Shown here in pieces: positions 6,115-12,956 of a stretch of 18,625 nt of DNA; positions within the stretch are counted from its first letter, which is position 1, and every line of letters starts with the position of its first letter. This DNA is from TMED26 sp002694075 (GTDB lineage Bacteria; Pseudomonadota; Alphaproteobacteria; Thalassobaculales; Thalassobaculaceae): NCBI GenBank assembly GCA_036160575.1, contig JAYYDT010000111.1, positions 1-18,625 of the forward strand, in the 5' to 3' direction. The position numbers and the translations under genes are program-made. The notes under the pieces are model-generated. The model had not been told where the DNA came from. It made no database searches and saw nothing but the letters and a program-made list of their open reading frames with translations.

Positions 6115-6145
6115 CATTGGTTGCTTTGCCAATGTCGCGTAACAT
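6115..6145 (+). promoter_or_regulatory. Candidate promoter with overlapping palindrome, upstream of the hydroxylase gene
   Basis: TTGGTT (6117-6122) and TAACAT (6140-6145) are separated by exactly 17 bases, a fair sigma70-like arrangement about 75 bases before the start at 6218. CATTGG (6115-6120) and CCAATG (6129-6134) form a perfect 6-bp inverted repeat over the -35 box and spacer, where a repressor could act. Confidence 0.35.
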
Positions 6146-6217
6146 AGAGGGGCCGCGCCGCCGGCCATCCACCGCCGCGCCGGGCGCGAGGGTGTCTATG
6201 CGAAGAGGGTTTGACCA

Positions 6218-6988
6218 ATGATGGCGCAAAAACAGCTTGAGTTCCGCCAAACCTACCGCGCGCGGGTCGCCGGTTGGTACAATGGCCATGTTCATGTCCT
6301 GGTCATCTACACCATCGGACTGATGGCGATCTACCTCTACACGCGCCACATCGATAACGTGGTTTGGTGGGAATGGCTGACGATTCCCGCGGTTGGGCTG
6401 GTGTGCAATTTCTTTGAATGGTTCCTGCATCAGCGGATCATGCATCGGCCGCAGACGCGGACCGGTTTGCGGGCGATTTACGAACGTCACACCCTGAACC
6501 ATCACCGCTTTTTCACCGATAGCGAAATGCGCTTTCGCGACAATCGCGACTGGCGGGTGACCTTTTTCCCGCCCTACGCCTTGGTGATTTTTATCCTCAT
6601 GTCGCTGCCCGGCGGCCTGTTGTTGGCGTGGTTGGTCACGCCCAATGTCGGCATGTTGATGATGTGTACCACCACCGGCATGTACCTGGTTTATGAATTC
6701 ATGCACTTCTGCTGCCATGTCGATGAAAACTGGTTCGTGCGTTATTGTCCTTTGGTCAACACCTTGCGGCGCCATCACACCGCCCATCACAACAACCGGC
6801 TGATGATGGAGGTGAACATGAACCTGACGTTCCCCATCGCCGACTGGCTATTGGGTACCTCGGATTTGGATCGAGGCCTGCTGGGTCATTTGTTCAATGG
6901 CTATTCAACACGCCATCTCAAACCCGACCTGAAGGAGCGTCCGGTTTCGCCGGCGGTCGCGGCGGCGCGGCCCTTGGGCGCCGAATAA
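6218..6988 (+). CDS. Membrane fatty acid hydroxylase/sterol desaturase superfamily enzyme
   Basis: The product is 256 residues with about four hydrophobic segments and the histidine clusters of the di-iron membrane oxygenases (fatty acid hydroxylase superfamily, PF04116): H71-QRIM-H76, H91-TLN-H95-H96, H163-FCC-H167 and H186-H187-TA-H190-H191. The membrane segments lie near 27-42, 54-70, 118-140 and 144-161, which would place the histidine clusters on one face of the inner membrane. Relatives hydroxylate or desaturate fatty acyl chains, sphingolipids, sterols or carotenoids, and the substrate is not evident. AGAGGG lies eight bases before ATG 6218. A 57-residue membrane protein gene follows after eight bases and may be co-translated. 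Confidence 0.85.
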   Translation: MMAQKQLEFRQTYRARVAGWYNGHVHVLVIYTIGLMAIYLYTRHIDNVVWWEWLTIPAVGLVCNFFEWFLHQRIMHRPQTRTGLRAIYERHTLNHHRFFTDSEMRFRDNRDWRVTFFPPYALVIFILMSLPGGLLLAWLVTPNVGMLMMCTTTGMYLVYEFMHFCCHVDENWFVRYCPLVNTLRRHHTAHHNNRLMMEVNMNLTFPIADWLLGTSDLDRGLLGHLFNGYSTRHLKPDLKERPVSPAVAAARPLGAE

Positions 6989-6996
6989 GCGGCCCG

Positions 6997-7170
6997 ATGC
7001 CGACCAAGATCAAATTGGCGATTTCGGTTCTGGTACTCGCCGTCGGCGCCGGCGTTTGGGTGTTTGAACGCGGTCTTGGCAATGTCACGGCGTCTTGGGT
7101 GGCTGGCGGCCTCGCGGTTTTTATGGTGCTGGCGATCTGGCTGTTCCCGGAGGTCTCAAAAAAGGATTAA
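6997..7170 (+). CDS. Small two-helix membrane protein
   Basis: ATG 6997 opens a 57-codon frame in the usual codon style of the region, eight bases after the hydroxylase stop. Residues 5-22 and 32-50 are hydrophobic (KLAISVLVLAVGAGVWVF, then TASWVAGGLAVFMVLAIWLF), separated by a short loop with ERGLGN, and the chain ends in a charged EVSKKD tail. This predicts an inner-membrane hairpin with a soluble end. No family is recognised. The tight spacing suggests it is made with the hydroxylase and could be an accessory subunit, which is inference. Its TAA lies inside the TTAA shared with the convergent dehydrogenase gene. The upstream Shine-Dalgarno is weak, consistent with coupled translation. Confidence 0.6.
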   Translation: MPTKIKLAISVLVLAVGAGVWVFERGLGNVTASWVAGGLAVFMVLAIWLFPEVSKKD

Positions 7171-7994
7171 GACGGGCTTTGGCCGGGTGGGCGCGGGCCG
7201 GCCGCCTCGGAGAGTTCCGATTTGGCCGGCAGGCGGGCCATCAGCCAAGCCAACATGTCCGGCGGCAGCAGGGCCAAGAGACGGACCGCCGCGACCATCG
7301 GCCAAGGGAAGGCGATGCGCGCCTTGTTCGCGGCCAGGCCAGCCGCGATCAGGCCGGCCGCCCGTTCCACCGACATCAAAAACGGCATCGTGAAATCATT
7401 GGCGTCGGTCATCGGGGTTTTGACATATCCCGGACAAATCACGGTCACGGCGACACCGGCGGCGGCTATGGGGCCACGCATGCCCTCGCCAAGGGTTTTC
7501 ACCGCCGTCTTCGAGGCGCAATAGGCCGGCGCGTTGGGCAGGCCGAGAAAACCGGCGATTGAACTCATAACGGCGATCTGACCTTGCCCGCGGGCGGTCA
7601 TCGCGGCGACGGCCGGCAGCACCGTGTTCAGCACCCCATCGACATTGACGGCGAAAATGCGGCGCACCTGGTCGGCGCCTTCCGGCCCGCCGGCGGTGCC
7701 GCCGGAAATGCCGGCGTTGGCGATCACCAGATCCAAAGGTTGCGCGTGGTCGCAGGCGGCGATCCAGGCGGCCATGGCGGCCGCGTCGGTGACCTCGCCA
7801 ATATGGGTTTCGACCGCCGCCCCAGCCTTGGTGCAGGCGGCGGCGACGGCGGCCAGGCGGGCGTCGTCGCGGCCATGTAAGAACAACCGAACACCCGGCG
7901 CCGCGTAATGCCGCGCCAGCGCGGCGCCTAACCCGCTGGAGGCGCCGGTGATCAAGATCGCGCGAGGCGATGGACGGCGGCGAGGGCGGGACAT
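7167..7994 (-). CDS. Short-chain dehydrogenase/reductase (SDR, classical type)
   Basis: The product is 275 residues, a Rossmann-fold oxidoreductase using NAD(P)H. The cofactor motif TGASSGLG is at 16-23, the NAG motif at 93-95, the helix-4 asparagine in FAVNVDG at about 117, catalytic serine S145 in MSSIAG, and Y158-CAS-K162 is the active-site pair. An arginine in HGR after strand 2 (about residue 42) hints at NADP preference. A late hydrophobic stretch (PWPMVAAVRLLALLPPDMLAWLMARL) resembles SDRs that associate with membranes and act on lipids. The substrate is unknown. It is convergent with the hydroxylase pair and divergent from yicC. The start is supported by AAAAGG seven bases upstream. 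Confidence 0.88.
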   Translation of the reverse strand: MSRPRRRPSPRAILITGASSGLGAALARHYAAPGVRLFLHGRDDARLAAVAAACTKAGAAVETHIGEVTDAAAMAAWIAACDHAQPLDLVIANAGISGGTAGGPEGADQVRRIFAVNVDGVLNTVLPAVAAMTARGQGQIAVMSSIAGFLGLPNAPAYCASKTAVKTLGEGMRGPIAAAGVAVTVICPGYVKTPMTDANDFTMPFLMSVERAAGLIAAGLAANKARIAFPWPMVAAVRLLALLPPDMLAWLMARLPAKSELSEAAGPRPPGQSPS

Positions 7995-8026
7995 GGGCGG
8001 GCCTTTTCGCGGAATGGGTCGCTGAC

Positions 8027-8055
8027 TTGTTGGCGTCGAAGCGCCCGTCTATGAT
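8027..8055 (+). promoter_or_regulatory. Sigma70-like promoter for yicC-gmk
   Basis: TTGTTG (8027-8032) and TATGAT (8050-8055) are spaced by exactly 17 bases. The -10 box matches five of six consensus positions. It lies in the 118-base gap between the divergent dehydrogenase and yicC genes, about 58 bases before the yicC start. Confidence 0.55.
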
Positions 8056-8112
8056 GCCGCCAAACGGGCGCGGCGCGCAACTCGGCTGGCCGGCGAGCAA
8101 GGGAGACGACCT

Positions 8113-9024
8113 GTGACGGTGACCAGCATGACCGGCTTCGCCCGCGTTGAGGGACGTTTGGAGATCGCCGACGGGATCGCCGCCGATTGGGCCTGGGAGA
8201 TTAAATCGGTCAACGCCAAAGGCTTGGACATCCGCTTCCGCTGGCCGCCAGGTTACGATCATGTGGAGGCTTCGGCGCGCACCGCACTGGCCGAACATCT
8301 TGGGCGCGGCGCGGTCACCGCCAACGCCACCCTGAGCCTTGACAAGGGTCCGGCGACGTTGACCGTGAACGAAGCCTTGCTGGACCAAATCCTCGCCGCC
8401 CAAGCCCGCTTGGCGGCGGCTGGCCGCGTCGATTCGGCGCCGCCGCGTTTGGACAGCTTACTCGCCGTGCGTGGCATGCTGGAACAGACCGAGCGCGATG
8501 ATATCGATCCAACCGCCCAGGCGACGCTGGCGGCGGCCCTCCTGGCGGGTCTGGCGACGGCGGCGGAACGCTTGGCGACGGTGCGGCGCGACGAAGGCCG
8601 GCGCCTGCATGACGTGCTGGCCGCGCACCTGGACATGATCGCCGACCTGACGGCCCAGGCGGCGGCGCGGGCGGCGGCGCAACCGAACCTTTTGCGCCAG
8701 CGCCTCGAGGAACAACTGACGCAACTACGTGACGCCGCCGCGCCGGTTGGCGAGGAGCGTTTGGCCCAGGAACTGGCCTTGCTCGCGACCAAGGCCGATG
8801 TGCGCGAGGAATTGGACCGTTTGGCCGCCCATATCGCCGCCGGCCGCGCGTTGATGGCGGAAAGCGCACCGGTCGGCCGACGGTTGGATTTCCTCTGTCA
8901 GGAGTTGAACCGCGAAGCCAACACCCTGTGTTCCAAAGTCGTTGATCTGGAGCTCACCCGCCTTGGGCTCGAATTGAAAACCCGTATTGAGCAATTTCGT
9001 GAACAAGTCCAAAACGTCGAGTGA
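8113..9024 (+). CDS. yicC: YicC/YloC-family endoribonuclease
   Basis: The product is 303 residues, the full family length. The N-terminal YicC domain begins with the signature SMTGFARVEG and continues with WEIKSVNAKGLDIRFRWP. The C-terminal DUF1732 domain carries the hallmark FLCQELNREANTLCSKV and ends in the usual ELKTRIEQFREQVQNVE helix. Characterised members are endoribonucleases involved in RNA turnover. GTG 8113 is chosen because GGGAG lies seven bases before it; an ATG at 8128 would cut into the signature. The gene stands directly before gmk, as in many Proteobacteria, and both are probably transcribed from the promoter at 8027-8055. The stop lies 23 bases before the preferred gmk start. 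Confidence 0.95.
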   Translation: MTVTSMTGFARVEGRLEIADGIAADWAWEIKSVNAKGLDIRFRWPPGYDHVEASARTALAEHLGRGAVTANATLSLDKGPATLTVNEALLDQILAAQARLAAAGRVDSAPPRLDSLLAVRGMLEQTERDDIDPTAQATLAAALLAGLATAAERLATVRRDEGRRLHDVLAAHLDMIADLTAQAAARAAAQPNLLRQRLEEQLTQLRDAAAPVGEERLAQELALLATKADVREELDRLAAHIAAGRALMAESAPVGRRLDFLCQELNREANTLCSKVVDLELTRLGLELKTRIEQFREQVQNVE

Positions 9025-9047
9025 ACGGTGCGGCCCCGGGAAACAGA

Positions 9048-9689
9048 ATGATGGACGACATTTCAATTAGCAGACGCGGCCTGATGCTGGTGCTGTCATC
9101 GCCGTCAGGGGCGGGGAAAACAACCATTTCCAGGGCGCTGCTGGAACAGGAAGCGGATTTGACCCTGTCGGTCTCGGCGACCACCCGACCGCGCCGGCCG
9201 GGCGAGGTTCATGGCCGTGATTATATTTTCATCGAGCCCGACGAATTCATGCTGATGATCAACCGCCGCGAATTGCTCGAGCATGCCAAGGTCTTTGGCA
9301 ACTACTACGGCACGCCGCGCCGCCAGGTCGAGGAAACCTTGGCGCGGGGCAGCGATGTGCTGTTCGACATCGACTGGCAAGGCACCCAGCAATTGGCCGA
9401 GCGGGCGCGCGATGATCTGGTCAGCGTGTTCATCCTGCCGCCGTCGACCGGCGAGCTGGAACGCCGGCTGTTCGCGCGCGCCCAAGACAGCGCCGCCGTG
9501 GTCGCCGAACGCATGTCGCGGGCGTCCGACGAGATCAGCCATTACGGCGAATACGATTACATCATCGTCAACCACGACATCGCCGAGAGCGTCGCCAAGG
9601 TGCGGGCGATCTTGATCGCCGAACGTTTGCGCCGCGCCCGTCAGGTCGGCCTCACCGATTTCGTCAAACGGCTGCGCCAGGGCCATTGA
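9048..9689 (+). CDS. gmk: Guanylate kinase
   Basis: The product is 213 residues. It phosphorylates GMP to GDP with ATP in the cytoplasm, an essential step to GTP and dGTP. The P-loop is SSPSGAGKT (about 17-25). The guanylate kinase signature follows (SVSATTRPRRPGEVHGRDYIF), then NYYGTPRRQVE and the VLFDIDWQGTQQL block. ATG 9048 has GGGA six bases upstream; ATG 9051 and GTG 9021 (overlapping the yicC stop) are alternatives. The last 26 bases overlap the end of rsmA on the other strand, so no terminator fits between the two genes. Confidence 0.96.
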   Translation: MMDDISISRRGLMLVLSSPSGAGKTTISRALLEQEADLTLSVSATTRPRRPGEVHGRDYIFIEPDEFMLMINRRELLEHAKVFGNYYGTPRRQVEETLARGSDVLFDIDWQGTQQLAERARDDLVSVFILPPSTGELERRLFARAQDSAAVVAERMSRASDEISHYGEYDYIIVNHDIAESVAKVRAILIAERLRRARQVGLTDFVKRLRQGH

Positions 9690-10545
9690 CCCGGTCCTCG
9701 TCGTCGAGGACTTGGGCGATGCGGCAAAAATCTTCGACCGTCAAGGTTTCCGGCCGAGCCGAAGGCGCGACCGCGGCGCGGTCGAGCAACCTGTCGCCGC
9801 CCAAGTGCCGTAAGCTGGCGCGCAGCATTTTGCGCCGCTGACCAAAGGCGGCGGCGGTGACGCGCTCCAATGTCTCACGGCGGGCCGGGGCGAGGGGCTG
9901 GGCGCGTGGCGTCAGGCGCACCACCGTCGAGGTCACCTTCGGCGGTGGGGTAAAGGCGCTGGCGGGCACATCGAATAGGCGTTCAGCCTTGGTCAGCCAG
10001 GTTACCAGGACCGACAGCCGGCCATAGGCGGCGCTGCCCGGCGCGGCGACCAAACGGTCGGCGACCTCGCGCTGAAACATCAAGGTCATCGTGTCGAGAT
10101 GGGCGATTTGGCCCAGCCAACCGATCAGCAGGTGGGTCGCGATGTTATAGGGCAGGTTGGCGACGACTCGCCGCGGCGGCGGGCCAAGGTCAACCAAGGT
10201 CAGCGCGCTGGCGTCGCCGTGGCGAAGGGTAAGGAGTCCCTCGGCCGCGGCCACCAACTCGGCCAGAGCGCCGACCGCGCGGGCGTCCTTTTCGATCGCC
10301 ACTAGGTGGCGCGCGCCCTCCATCAGCAAAGCGCGCGTCAAACCGCCTGGCCCGGGGCCGATTTCGATCACCGTGCCCTGATCGAGGCGGCCGGCGGCGC
10401 GGGCGATCCGCCGGGTCAGGTTGAGATCGAGCAGAAAGTTTTGCCCCAATTGCTTGCGCGCCGACAATTGATGGGCGGCGATCACCGCGCGTAGCGGCGG
10501 CAGGCTAGCGATGCGTTCCAGGGTGGGGTCGTCCGCCGCCGTCAT
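9664..10545 (-). CDS. rsmA: 16S rRNA (adenine1518-N6/adenine1519-N6)-dimethyltransferase
   Basis: The product is 293 residues, the usual length of RsmA (KsgA). It dimethylates two adjacent adenines near the 3' end of 16S rRNA in late small-subunit assembly, using S-adenosylmethionine. Motifs are KQLGQNFLLD (31-40), the SAM-binding EIGPGPGGLT (61-70) and the catalytic ANLPYN (129-134), followed by MFQREVADRL. The open frame extends 68 codons further upstream into pdxA, but ATG 10545 overlaps the pdxA stop as ATGA and begins the conserved protein, so this start is chosen. It is the last gene of the lptF-to-rsmA operon. Translation is probably coupled to pdxA. Confidence 0.95.
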   Translation of the reverse strand: MTAADDPTLERIASLPPLRAVIAAHQLSARKQLGQNFLLDLNLTRRIARAAGRLDQGTVIEIGPGPGGLTRALLMEGARHLVAIEKDARAVGALAELVAAAEGLLTLRHGDASALTLVDLGPPPRRVVANLPYNIATHLLIGWLGQIAHLDTMTLMFQREVADRLVAAPGSAAYGRLSVLVTWLTKAERLFDVPASAFTPPPKVTSTVVRLTPRAQPLAPARRETLERVTAAAFGQRRKMLRASLRHLGGDRLLDRAAVAPSARPETLTVEDFCRIAQVLDDEDRVNGPGAAV

Positions 10546-11540
10546 CGGGCGCGGCTGGCGGCCATTTCGGCGGCGGTGTCGATGGCGGCGATCAGGCTGC
10601 GCGGGTCGGCGGTACCCCGGCCGGCAAGGGCCAGGGCGGTGCCATGATCGGGAGAGGTGCGGATAAACGGCAAACCCAGGGTGATGTTCACGCCTCGCCA
10701 AAAGTCGATGGTTTTGAGCGGGATCAGAGCCTGATCGTGGTACATACAAAGGGCCGCGTCAAAGCCCGCGCGGGCGTCCCCATGGAACAGGGTATCGGCG
10801 GATACCGGGCCCTCGACGGCGACGCCGCGTTGGCGAAGGGCCGCGATCGCCGGCGCGATGATGGTGATTTCCTCGTCGCCTAAGGTGCCGTCCTCGCCGG
10901 CGTGCGGATTAAGTCCGGTCACGACCAAGCGCGGCCGGGCGATGGCGAAATCGCGCCGCAAAGTGGCATCCATCAACGCACCGGCGGCGATCAAGCCTTC
11001 CGTCGTCAGCGCCGCCGGCACCTTGGCGAGGGGCATGTGGATGGTCGCCGGCACCACCCGCAAGCCGGGCACCGCGAGCATCATGGCGACGCTGTCGACG
11101 CCGGCTAATTCGGCCAGAAACTCGGTATGGCCCGGATGGCTGAAGCCGGCGTCATAGAGCACTTTTTTTTGGATCGGCAAGGTCACCATGGCGGCGGCCT
11201 CGCCAAGACCCACCAGATCGACGGCGCGGCGAATGCTGTCAATGACGGTACTGGCGTTGGCGGTGTCGAGGCGGCCCGGTGTCGGTGGCGCGGGGAAGGC
11301 CAAGGGATAGATCGCCAGTTCGTCGTTGGCCAGCCCGCTTGCCTGGTCCAAACGTTCGATCGGCACGACTTTGATCGGCCAGTCATGATCGGCGGCGATG
11401 GCGGCCACCCGTTCGGGCGCTTCATGCAGCACGACCGGCGGCAAGTCGGCCCGCCGTAACTTGGCTTTTAGAACAATTTCGACACCGACCCCGGCGGGCT
11501 CGCCACAGGTGATGAAAATCGGGGCGGAATTACGGGTCAT
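10542..11540 (-). CDS. pdxA: 4-hydroxythreonine-4-phosphate dehydrogenase
   Basis: The product is 332 residues. PdxA oxidises 4-phosphohydroxy-L-threonine with NAD in the deoxyxylulose-5-phosphate-dependent route to pyridoxal 5'-phosphate. The entry motif is ITCGEPAGVGVEI (10-22). Three metal-binding histidines are visible: H168 in IHMPLAK, H213 in NPHAGEDG and H268 in MYHDQALIP, at positions matching the E. coli zinc ligands (166, 211, 266). The closing block is FIRTSPDHGTALALAG. ATG 11540 is preferred over TTG 11570, which would overlap surA, since the conserved region begins just after it. Thirteen bases separate it from the surA stop. The stop overlaps the rsmA start. Confidence 0.95.
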   Translation of the reverse strand: MTRNSAPIFITCGEPAGVGVEIVLKAKLRRADLPPVVLHEAPERVAAIAADHDWPIKVVPIERLDQASGLANDELAIYPLAFPAPPTPGRLDTANASTVIDSIRRAVDLVGLGEAAAMVTLPIQKKVLYDAGFSHPGHTEFLAELAGVDSVAMMLAVPGLRVVPATIHMPLAKVPAALTTEGLIAAGALMDATLRRDFAIARPRLVVTGLNPHAGEDGTLGDEEITIIAPAIAALRQRGVAVEGPVSADTLFHGDARAGFDAALCMYHDQALIPLKTIDFWRGVNITLGLPFIRTSPDHGTALALAGRGTADPRSLIAAIDTAAEMAASRAR

Positions 11541-11553
11541 GCCGTGCTGCCCG

Positions 11554-12861
11554 TCACAGACGCCGGTCAACGGTGGCGACTTGACGGAGGTCGATGAGAT
11601 ATTGCCGGGCGTAGGCGCTCAGCCGCTCTTCCCGCAGGCGCACACGGGTGCGTTCACGGTCGGGCTTCGGCGGGGCGGCGGCCTCGCGCGCGCATACCAT
11701 CAGCACCATGAAACCATTGGGGAGCGTGATCGGCGCGGTTGGCGTGTTGACCGCCAGGGGCAGAACCTGTTGGCGCAACTTCGGCGCCAGGTCGCCAATC
11801 GCCATGGTGCCAAGGTCGGGCGACGCGGGCGAGTTGATCTCTTTGGCCAGCCGACGCAGGTCCGCGCAGGAGGTGGCCACGGCGGTGACCCGTTGGGCGG
11901 TGGCCTCGGCGGTGGCTTGGGCGGTTTCGGTGTCGGCGCTCACCGGTACGAAGACCTGGGCCAAGGTTACGCGATCGTTGAGCGGATTGACCGCGGCGTC
12001 GGTTTGACGGTCGTCCAAGCGCAGCAATTGAATGCCCAGAGGTGTTTCAAGGGAAGCGCTGACCTCACCGATTTTCAAATCGGCGACCGCTGTCTCCAAA
12101 AGCGCGGGCAGTCGTCCGCGCGGGATCCAGCCGACCGCGCCGCCGGCTTTCGCCGACGGCGCCTCGGAATACTGGCGGGCGAGATCGGCGAAACTAGCGC
12201 CATCGCGCAACAACCGCTGCAATTCTTCAGCGCGCCGTCGAAGGTTCTCCAAGCTTTTGGCGCGGTCGCGTCGCAACACAATCTCCGACAGGCGGTCGCG
12301 CGGCTCGTTGCGCGCGGCCTCGTCAAGCGCCACCGCCTCGTCGATTTCAGTGTCGGTGATTTGGACCAAACGCAGATACTTCCGCGCCACCGCCCGCGAC
12401 CAAAGAATTTCAGCGCGCAATCGCCGGGTTAAAGTCGCCGGATCAACGTTCTGGTCGGCCATTTTGCGGCGCAAGTCTTCGACCGAAAGTTGGTTGTTCT
12501 GGGCGATGGTCTGCCAGGCTTTGGTCAGGTCGGTCGGTGAAACTTTCATGGCCAGGCGCTTGGCTTCCTGGAGTTTAATTTCCTCTTCGATTAGTTCGGT
12601 TAAGGCGCGTTGGGCCATGCGCCGTTGGCCCCGCGCCGATGTCGCGGCCTGGTTATCCAGGCGCATCAGGCCCAGGCGCGCGGTCACGTCACGGATCGAT
12701 ATTAATTGCTCATTTACGATCGCCGCGATCCCGCCCAGCGGTCGGTCGGCGGCCTTGGTGCTCGCCGCAACCGGAAGGCTCGCCAAAGCGCAGATCGCCA
12801 ACCCGCCGGCCCAACGACGGGCGCGCGCGTCAAAGACGTGAAGCAGAAACCTGGTGAACAT
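11554..12861 (-). CDS. surA: Periplasmic chaperone/peptidyl-prolyl isomerase SurA
   Basis: The product is 435 residues from ATG 12861. A signal peptide is visible: a basic lead, then AGGLAICALASLPVAAS, with cleavage probably soon after. The SurA N-terminal chaperone domain follows (GIAAIVNEQLISIRDVTARL onward). A parvulin domain is recognisable from FADLARQYSEAPSAKAGGAVGWIPRGRLP to GIQLLRLDDRQ, and a more diverged second PPIase-like part starts near RVTLAQVFVPV. SurA escorts outer-membrane proteins, LptD among them, across the periplasm, which fits its place after lptD. ATG 12921 is an alternative start that lies only 35 bases from lptD but gives an unusually long lead before the hydrophobic core; neither has a strong ribosome binding site. 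Confidence 0.9.
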   Translation of the reverse strand: MFTRFLLHVFDARARRWAGGLAICALASLPVAASTKAADRPLGGIAAIVNEQLISIRDVTARLGLMRLDNQAATSARGQRRMAQRALTELIEEEIKLQEAKRLAMKVSPTDLTKAWQTIAQNNQLSVEDLRRKMADQNVDPATLTRRLRAEILWSRAVARKYLRLVQITDTEIDEAVALDEAARNEPRDRLSEIVLRRDRAKSLENLRRRAEELQRLLRDGASFADLARQYSEAPSAKAGGAVGWIPRGRLPALLETAVADLKIGEVSASLETPLGIQLLRLDDRQTDAAVNPLNDRVTLAQVFVPVSADTETAQATAEATAQRVTAVATSCADLRRLAKEINSPASPDLGTMAIGDLAPKLRQQVLPLAVNTPTAPITLPNGFMVLMVCAREAAAPPKPDRERTRVRLREERLSAYARQYLIDLRQVATVDRRL

Positions 12862-12956
12862 CAATGTCGACACTTTCAGCACAGAGTCAGACGGCGCCGG
12901 CGGCGTGGCGTGCCGCGGCATGTCCGTTGGGACAGCCGCCTTATCACCGCGCCCAA

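Noticed and set aside
7396..8403. 335-codon open frame on the minus strand
   Set aside because: It is a frame-shifted shadow of the dehydrogenase gene that runs across the promoter and the start of yicC; the part over the dehydrogenase is arginine-rich noise.
10546..10749. Longer N-terminus for the rRNA methyltransferase
   Set aside because: The 68 extra codons are arginine/histidine/proline-rich and lie wholly within pdxA; the ATGA overlap gives a proper start.
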